Assembly (NCBI GenBank): GCA_033675265.1
Contig: JAUJYZ010001308.1
Location: 280,001 to 344,000 of the forward strand
Reading direction: 5' to 3'
DNA length: 64,000 nt
DNA from: Actinostola sp. cb2023
Taxonomy: Eukaryota; Cnidaria; Anthozoa; Actiniaria; Actinostolidae
In this document: in pieces, positions 57,119 through 64,000 of the stretch
How the letters are laid out: every line of letters begins with the position of its first letter
Position numbering within the stretch: the stretch's first letter is position 1
Made by a program: the position numbers and the translations under genes
The notes under the pieces: model-generated
What the model saw: only the letters and a program-made list of their open reading frames with translations
Database searches by the model: none
What the model was told of the DNA's origin: nothing

Positions 57119-59741
57119 CCCAGCTAACCCCAGCTAAGGCCAGCTAAGGCCAGCTAAGGCCAGCTAAGGCCAGCTAAGGCCAGCTAAGGCCAGCTAAGGC
57201 CAGCTAAGGCCAGCTAAGGCCAGCTAAGGCCAGCTAAGGCCAGCTAAGGCCAGCTAAGGCCAGCTAAGGACAGCTAAGGACAGCTAAGGACAGCTAAGGA
57301 CAGCTAAGGACAGCTAAGGACAGCTAAGGACAGCTAAGGACAGCTAAGGACAGCTAAGGACAGCTAAGGACAGCTAAGGACAGCTAAGGACAGCTAAGGA
57401 CAGCTAAGGACAGCTAAGGACACTAAGACAGCTAAGGACAGCTAAGGACACAGCAGCTAAGGACAGCTAAGGACAGCTAAGGACAGCTAAGGACAGCTAA
57501 GGACAGCTAAGGACAGCTAAGGACAGCTAAGGACAGCTAAGGACAGCTAAGGACAGCTAAGGACAGCTAAGGACAGCTAAGGACAGCTAAGGACAGCTAA
57601 GGACAGCTAAGGACAGCTAAGGACAGCTAAGGACAGCTAAGGACAGCTAAGGACAGCTAAGGACAGCTAAGGACAGCTAAGGACAGCTAAGGACAGCTAA
57701 GGACAGCTAAGGACAGCTAAGGACAGCTAAGGACAGCTAAGGACAGCTAAGGACAGCTAAGGACAGCTAAGGACAGCTAAGGACAGGACAGACAGCTAAG
57801 GACAGCTAAGGACAGCTAAGGACAGCTAAGGACAGCTAAGGACAGCTAAGGACAGCTAAGGACAGCTAAGGACAGCTAAGGACAGCTAAGACACAGCTAA
57901 GGACAGCTAAGGACAGCTAATCACAGCTAAGGACAGCTAATCACAGCTAAGGACAGCTAATCACAGCTAATCACAGCTAAGGACAGCTAATCACAGCTAA
58001 GGACAGCTAAGGACAGCTAAGGACAGCTAAGGACAGGCTAAGGACAGCTAAGGACAGCTAAGGACAGCTAAGGACAGCTAAGGACAGCTAATCACAGCTA
58101 AGGACAGCTAAGGACAGCTAATCACAGCTAAGGACAGCTAAGGACAGCTAAGGACAGCTAAGGACAGCTAAGGACAGCTAAGGACAGCTAAGGACAGCTA
58201 AGGACAGCTAAGGACAGCTAAGGACAGCTAAGGACAGCTAAGGACAGCTAAGGACAGCTAAGGACAGCTAAGGACAGCTAAGGACAGCTAAGGACAGCTA
58301 AGGACAGCTAAGGACAGCTAAGGACAGCTAATCACAGCTAAGGACAGCTAAGGACAGCTAATCACAGCTAAGGACAGCTAAGGACAGCTAAGGACAGCTA
58401 AGGACAGCTAAGGACAGCTAAGGACAGCTAAGGACAGCTAAGGACAGCTAAGGACAGCTAAGGACAGCTAGGACAGCTAAGGACAGCTAAGGACAGCTAA
58501 GGACAGCTAAGGACAGCTAAGGACAGCTAAGGACAGCTAAGGACAGCTAAGGACAGCTAAGGACAGCTAAGGACAGCTAATCACAGATAAGGACAGCTAA
58601 GGACAGCTAAGGACAGCTAATCACAGGTAAGGACAGCTAATCACAGCTAATCATCACAGCTAAGGACAGTTAAGGACATCTATTCACAGGTAAGGACAGC
58701 TAATCACAGCTAAGGACAGCTAAGGACAGCTAAGGACAGCTAAGGACAGCTAAGGACAGCTAAGGACAGCTAAGGACAGCTAAGGACAGCTAAGGACAGC
58801 TAAGGACAGCTAAGGACAGCTAATCACAGCTAAGGACAGCTAATCACAGGTAAGGACAGCTAATCACAGCTAATCACAGCTAAGGACAGCTAATCACAGG
58901 AAAGGACAGCTAATCACAGGTAAGGACAGCTAAGGACAGGTAAGGACAGCTAAGGACAGCTAATCACAGATAAGGACAGCTAAGGACAGCTAATCACAGG
59001 TAAGGACAGCTAATCACAGCTAATCATCACAGCTAAGGACAGTTAAGGACATCTATTCACAGGTAAGGACAGCTAATCACAGCTAAGGACAGCTAAGGAC
59101 AGACAGACAGCTAAGGACAGCTAAGGACAGCTAAGGACAGCTAAGGACAGCTAAGGACAGCTAAGGACAGCTAAGGACAGCTAAGGACAGCTAAGGACAG
59201 CTAAGTACAGCTAAGGACAGCTAAGGACAGCTAAGGACAGCTAAGGACAGCTAAGGACAACTAATCACAGCTAATCACAGCTAAGGACAGCTAAGGACAG
59301 CTAAGGACAGCTAAGGACAGCTAAGGACAGCTAAGGACAGCTAAGGACAGCTAAGGACAGCTAAGGACAGCTAAGGACAGCTAAGGACAGCTAAGGACAG
59401 CTAAGGACAGCTAAGGACAGCTAAGGACAGCTAAGGACAGCTAAGGACAGCTAGGACAGCTAAGGACAGCTAAGGACAGCTAAGTACAGCTAAGGACAGC
59501 TAAGGACAGCTAAGGACAGCTAAGGACAGCTAAGGACAACTAATCACAGCTAATCACAGGTAAGGACAGCTAAGGACAGCTAATCACAGGTAAGGACAGC
59601 TAAGGACAGGTAAGGACAGCTAAGGACGGCTAATCACAGGTAAGGATAGCTAAGGACAGCTAAGGACAGCTAATCACAGGTAAGGACAGCTAATCACAGG
59701 TGAGGACAGCTAATCACAGGTAAGGACAGCTAAGGACAGGT
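57119..59741. repeat. Decamer array CAGCTAAGGA (right, inverted)
   Basis: About 260 units inverse to 50560-53145. A homogeneous block of about 13 CAGCTAAGGC units at the inner end (57132-57268) has no counterpart in the left array. CAGCTAATCA variants are far more frequent here. Confidence 0.97.
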
Positions 59742-59843
59742 GAGGCCATATGGGGCTTACATGTATTATTAGTAAGGGGTACTGTATTACATATATGGGA
59801 CCATTACGTGATTGTGCCTACATGAAGTAGTTACCGATTTCTG

Positions 59844-60203
59844 CAACACTTTCAACTTTTCGTCCTTATTACGATGGGGCGAAACCGCTGTCCAAAAACA
59901 CACAGGTAGCCCACATTTAACATTTCATCGAAATGCAGTTGATTCTCTGTATTAATGAAAATTCACCACTATACAATGTACAAATATTAAAAACTAAATT
60001 CAACACAACAAGTTTCAAGAAACAAAAACTAATGCGGACAAAATTCATTGAGATTGTTTTTATTTCGCTGCATGTACTGCAGGCTCAGTAGGGTGGTTAC
60101 CAGACCTCTACCGGGTTGGCGCGCATTTACATACATACATTTCTTGACACATTTGTGCTTCTTGTGTCGCTTCTTGTAGTATTTGTACAAACTGTTGTTC
60201 AAG
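59844..60203 (+). promoter_or_regulatory. 5' flank of cyclin H
   Basis: 360 bases between the foldback element and the cyclin H start. TTGGCGCGC at 60115-60123 resembles an E2F-type site. No TATA box at a convincing distance. Probably the larger part of a former bidirectional promoter. Confidence 0.4.
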
Positions 60204-61136
60204 ATGTTCCACAATAGCTCACAGAGAAAGTACTGGATGTTCAGTAGTGAAGATGAAGTTGAAAGTCTTCGCAAAGAGGTGAATTCAGAGTACATAGAGC
60301 GTTTTAGGGAAACGAGCAAGGAAGATGTGACATGGCTGACTGTAGATGAAGAAAGGCAGTTAGTAAAGTATTACCAGCTTGTCTTGATGGATGTGTCAAC
60401 GAAATTCCAGCCTCCAATGCCAAGTATAGCTGTAGCAACAGCAGTAGCTTACATGAAGCGATTCTACATTAAAACATCTGTAATGGAACATCCACCAAGA
60501 GAGATGTATCTAGTGTTTCTGTACATGGCTTGCAAAGTTGAAGAATACAACATATCAGCAGAAACATTTGTTTGTATTTTACCAGCTGATCGAAGGGAAA
60601 AAGCCTTGGATTTTATTCTCTCGCATGAATTATTACTTATGCAACAGCTAGACTTCCACATGACAGTACACAACCCTTACAGACCAATGGAAGGCTTTAT
60701 CATAGACATGAAAACAAGACTGTCGGTAAACCCAGACGCGTGGAGGTCAAAAGCAGATCACTTTCTCTCCATGTCATTACATACTGGTGTATGCTTCTAT
60801 TATCCGCCATCACAGCTAGCACTTGCTGCATTGAATTATGGGTGTGAAAATGACGAGGTAAAAAAGTACATAGAGGAAGTACTTGGGGGCGGAGAGAAGA
60901 ACAGACAATTAATTGAACAAATTAGAAGCATAACTACCATAGTAACCATAGTAACCACTCATCAGCAAAATGTAACAAAGGATCAAGTGAAGGTCATGGA
61001 ACAAAAGCTTAGAGGATGTCGCAGACCTGAGAATAACCCAGATGGTAAAGTTGGCAAGAGGAGGAAAACTGACAAGAAAACAGAAGATTCTGTGATCCCT
61101 GAGAAGAGACTTCATACAGAAATGGATATCAACTGA
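60204..61136 (+). CDS. CCNH: Cyclin H (CDK-activating kinase / TFIIH subunit), intronless
   Basis: The 310-residue product begins MFHNSSQRKYWMFSSEDEVE, the conserved cyclin H N-terminus (family MYHNSSQ..W.FSSE), which fixes the start at 60204. The first cyclin box has MPSIAVATAVAYMKRFYIKT and PREMYLVFLYMACKVEEYNI; HELLLMQQLDFHMTVHNPYRPMEGF is the cyclin H hallmark linking the two boxes. The second box includes SMSLHTGVCFYYPPSQLAL. The tail is basic (KVGKRRKTDKK). Human cyclin H is 323 residues, so this is full length. It should pair with CDK7 and MAT1 in CAK and TFIIH. The absence of introns is unusual for the family and could mean intron loss or an expressed retrocopy, but the divergent position next to ANGEL suggests a native locus. 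Confidence 0.93.
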   Translation: MFHNSSQRKYWMFSSEDEVESLRKEVNSEYIERFRETSKEDVTWLTVDEERQLVKYYQLVLMDVSTKFQPPMPSIAVATAVAYMKRFYIKTSVMEHPPREMYLVFLYMACKVEEYNISAETFVCILPADRREKALDFILSHELLLMQQLDFHMTVHNPYRPMEGFIIDMKTRLSVNPDAWRSKADHFLSMSLHTGVCFYYPPSQLALAALNYGCENDEVKKYIEEVLGGGEKNRQLIEQIRSITTIVTIVTTHQQNVTKDQVKVMEQKLRGCRRPENNPDGKVGKRRKTDKKTEDSVIPEKRLHTEMDIN

Positions 61137-61445
61137 TGGCAGCTCAAAGCATGATTAATCTATACTGAACATGTTTCAAGAGATACATCTATTTATTCAT
61201 CATGAACAAAACCATTATTTAAAGTCAATGACAGAATTCAGCTACCTTGGTGGATTCATGTGTTTTACAGTATACTAGTACTGGCCATGAGTGTTGGATT
61301 AATACATGGGATTCATCAATGTTAAAAGGGTTGGTATCTTTATCCTGATTTGAAGACTTCCTAGTTGGAGTGCAGGGAATTGGGGCATGAGGGAGGGGGA
61401 AAGAAGGGATTGGAACAGCTTTCACTTCCTTGAATCCTTTTGACA
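61137..61445. other. Cyclin H 3' flank
   Basis: No canonical AATAAA directly after the stop. Open frames here are shadows. Leads into the 14-bp minisatellite. Confidence 0.4.
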
Positions 61446-61860
61446 CAATCCCCTGCCTCTAATCCCCTGCCTCCAATCCCCTGCCTCTAATCCCCTGCCT
61501 CCAATCCCCTGCCTCTAATCCCCTGCCTCTAATCCCCTGCCTCCAATCCCCTGCCTCCAATCCCCTGCCTCTAATCCCCTGCCTCTAATCCCGCCTCCAA
61601 TCCCCTGCCTCTAATCCCCTGCCTCCAATCCCCTGCCTCTAATCCCCTGCCTCTAATCCCCTGCCTCCAATCCCCTGCCTCTAATCCCGCCTCCAATCCC
61701 CTGCCTCTAATCCCCTGCCTCTAATCCCGCCTCCAATCCCCTGCCTCTAATCCCCTGCCTCCAATCCCCTGCCTCTAATCCCCTGCCTCCAATCCCCTGC
61801 CTCTAATCCCCTGCCTCCAATCCCCTGCCTCTAATCCCCTGCCTCCAATCCCCCGTCCCT
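61446..61860. repeat. 14-bp minisatellite AATCCCCTGCCTCY
   Basis: About 29 units, alternating in CTCT and CTCC endings, with three units shortened by three bases (AATCCCGCCTCC). C-rich on the plus strand. Confidence 0.95.
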
Positions 61861-62063
61861 TGCCTCCTACATGTAACTAGGAATGCCTACAATGTATATT
61901 ATGATACAATATGTACTGGTACGATAGAGCACAGGAGGTGACAGCACATGTTCTGCACATAGGCAAGGGAAACCAACTTTATTAACAACTATTCTGTATG
62001 TATAAATGTGATGTGCATTGTGTCCAACAACATGTCTAACTATGAACTATGTGTTCACAGAAT
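61861..62063. other. Short intergenic stretch
   Basis: Separates the minisatellite from the end of the minus-strand gene. Nothing recognised. Confidence 0.4.
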
Positions 62064-63943
62064 CTAAAAGTACTGGTATTCAGTTGGTTGTTTCTTTGCA
62101 ATGTAAAAGTAATAGTAAAACTTTATTCTAGTCATGACATAGTTGTATGTAGTGTGTATGTCTGTCTGAGTAAAATAACAAAGAGTAGCCGTTAAGACGA
62201 TTGCTAGTAAAACAGTGATAATAAAATATAATGCCAGGGCCCAAGAAGCTGTCAAAGTTATCTGCATTGTATCTTGTGTAGTTTGGACATCTATAGAAAA
62301 CAAGTTGGAATATATTAACATCATCTTGGTAACCATGACAACCATTGTGACCATGACAACCATTGTGATGCTTGTAATAATAGAAAGTGATGATGATATT
62401 GACTAGTCTCCTATGTAGCCGTTAGTAGTGTCGTCATGCAATACTCCCTATAATGGCTGCATAGGAAACTAGATATTGACATGATGGTGACCATGCATAT
62501 TGCTTATTGCGGCAACAAGGGTTCAGCTTACCTGGATTACTTTGTGGTTGGTTCTCACCATCACCAGGTGTCTTCACGGCCACATTGACAGGCTGATCAT
62601 TAGTCTGTTTTGATACTTCCTCAGTTTTATCTTCCTCGTGTTCTTTCTCTTGTGTATGATTTTGTGATTGCTTTGCTTGGCTTTCTTTTTCTTGTGCAGC
62701 AGAGAATTTATCCAATGCAGCTTTAAAAGATTAATACAATTATTATCCCTAAACAGTCTTCTTATTACTGCAGTTTCAGCAATGCAAATGAGGTGACGCT
62801 TACTTTCTCAGATGAGAAACTGTTGACACTCACAAAATACTAGATTCAAAGTTAGAATGTAGTGTAGTGTATGAGTTTTACCTTTGTACTGCTGTTTGCC
62901 CATTTCAGCATAAATCACAGTAAATAAATCAAGTGTCTGTAAAGTGATGGGATGTTGTTCTCCAAAGCAAGACTGTTGAAGTTTTACTGCCTGACACAAT
63001 AAGATAGCAATTAGACTGACTAGGTAGAGACATGCTAACATTGGTTCACTTTACCTTTGCACAATAGTCTAGCGCCAGCTGTGGACTAGAAAAACAAGAA
63101 TATTGAAGGTTAAGATACAAGTACAGTTATCCCAATACAGAAGACACTACGTTGTACATGTACACATGCTTTGGGACTTACTTTTGTTGCTTTAGACACA
63201 TATGAGCGAGTTTCTCATATTCTTCAGCCTTTTGTGCTTGTTCAGAAGTAGCTGTTGGAGTCTGCTGGAATAGATTCCAAAAAAGAATTACTTGAAAAGT
63301 TTCAATTTGATGAATGACTGATTTCAGGGTTCCCACTCATCTGGAAAAATAAAATTATCTGACTTTTCCCTGACCCAAAACCATTTTTCACTGACCATAC
63401 TGTACACTTGTTTTACTATGATATCCTGCAGTGCGACTTACTATAGTCTTTTTAATGCAATATCATGTATGTATCTATGAAGAAATACATTTACATGGAC
63501 CATATATAGGTCAATGACAACTTTTAAACTTTTTTTGAGTTTTCGTCATGATTGATCACGATCCATATAAAAGTTACCCATTATGCTACATAATTATCAC
63601 CGATTTCAAAATGGTTTTGTGAAGGCTGACAGAAATTCCCTGACTTTTCACTGACCTTTGGGTAAATTACAAAATTCCCTGACCAAAATCAAAATTCGCT
63701 GACAATTCCCTGACCTTGAAAAAAAAATCAGAATTCCCTGACTTTTCAAGGTCAGTGGGAACCCTGGATTTATATTTGCATAATGCAAAGTAGAAAATAG
63801 ACAATTATATAAGTCACTATGTTCGTTCCTGTGCTGATGCAAACATGGAATCAGTCTAAGTTAAAAAAGCTTTACTTGTGAACTTGTGTTGTCCATGCCA
63901 TTATCAACTGACTTTCCATCAATGCCACCTGCAGACATGCCAT
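62064..63943 (-). CDS. Consortin-like TPR / C-terminal membrane protein, 5' end outside window
   Basis: Minus-strand exons 63876-63943, 63182-63264, 63055-63085, 62882-62990, 62532-62720 and 62064-62290 join in phase with GT/AG borders; introns are 611, 96, 64, 161 and 241 bp. The protein part seen has a TPR-like helical section (EEYEKLAHMCLKQQ, ALDYC, FGEQHPITLQTLDLFTVIYA, LDKFSAAQEKE), an acidic/Gln-rich linker, and a C-terminal transmembrane helix (ALALYFIITVLLAIVLTATL) followed by a short aromatic tail (IKFYYYFYIAK). This order (helical repeat, long polar linker, near-terminal membrane anchor with FYY) resembles consortin, a trans-Golgi protein that binds connexins in vertebrates; the match is from memory and weak. 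More exons lie beyond 64000. Confidence 0.6.
63325..63766. mobile_element. 442-bp hAT-like MITE in an intron
   Basis: It starts CAGGGTTCCCACTCATCTGG and ends with the complement of CAGGGTTCCCACTGACC. CAGGGTTCCC is a widespread hAT terminus. GATTT is duplicated at both sides (63320-63324 and 63767-63771), five bases instead of the usual eight. The phrases TTCCCTGAC and TTTTCACTGACC recur inside. It lies in the first visible intron of the consortin-like gene. Confidence 0.75.
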
Positions 63944-64000
63944 CTGTAAAGATAAAACACATTGCAATGTTGTACTATAGACTGCAAATTTGACTGCTCC

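Larger units (their letters stand above)
50464..59835. mobile_element. 9372-bp foldback transposon with decamer-array inverted repeats
   Basis: The termini are inverted copies beginning GGTAACTACTTCATGTAGGC, and a perfect 8-bp duplication GATTTCTG flanks the element (50456-50463 and 59836-59843). From each end inward come about 90 bp of terminal sequence, a 10-bp-unit array of about 2.6 kb, about 1 kb of unique inverted-repeat sequence, and a 9-bp-unit array; the centre is about 1.1 kb. The arms are thus about 4 kb each. This architecture resembles Drosophila FB and Galileo elements, whose inverted repeats also contain short tandem units. No transposase frame is found. The 8-bp duplication fits hAT, P or Merlin-type transposases; I cannot decide. 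Confidence 0.85.

Overview
The window is nuclear DNA of an animal, most likely an early-branching marine invertebrate. Spliced genes with GT-AG introns encode metazoan proteins: an ANGEL-type nuclease, cyclin H, a secreted Frizzled-CRD protein and a consortin-like TPR/membrane protein. Some introns are very short (64 and 96 bp, and probably 70 bp), which suggests a compact genome such as a sponge's. A few short repeats remind me of cnidarian genomes, so I leave sponge versus cnidarian open. Nothing bacterial or organellar is seen, and most of the sequence is repeats and mobile DNA.

Left part (1-30.7 kb): after a single-exon FZ-domain gene comes a decayed Polinton/Maverick: a small conserved ORF (+), major capsid protein (-), basic capsid-associated protein, penton-like protein and chromodomain integrase, with frameshifts. 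From about 5423 the DNA becomes one arm of a giant imperfect palindrome (left arm 5423-15751, loop 15752-18942, right arm 18943-30743). Each arm carries the Polinton block pX/penton/integrase, an O-methyltransferase gene (404 codons, identical protein in both arms, convergent) and, on either side of that gene, two DNA elements with perfect 9-bp target duplications and remnants of a RecQ-like helicase. A foldback element marks both outer ends. In the right arm it is split by a 1.57-kb element with a TAA target duplication, which holds further small MITEs.

Middle (30.7-50.4 kb): a tandemly duplicated block of about 1.88-kb period with tRNA-like Pol III boxes and a 54-bp minisatellite, a small inverted-repeat element, then the ANGEL gene on the minus strand (34621-50359). 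Its third intron is 13.3 kb long and is almost wholly a 77-bp minisatellite of about 170 copies.

Right part (50.4-64 kb): a 9372-bp foldback element with long inverted repeats sits between ANGEL and cyclin H with a perfect 8-bp target duplication (GATTTCTG). Its inverted repeats are largely arrays of a 10-bp unit. Without it the two divergent genes would be about 470 bp apart, so the insertion appears to have split a shared promoter region. Cyclin H (intronless) follows, then a 14-bp minisatellite, then the minus-strand consortin-like gene, whose 5' end lies outside the window and whose first visible intron carries a hAT-like MITE.
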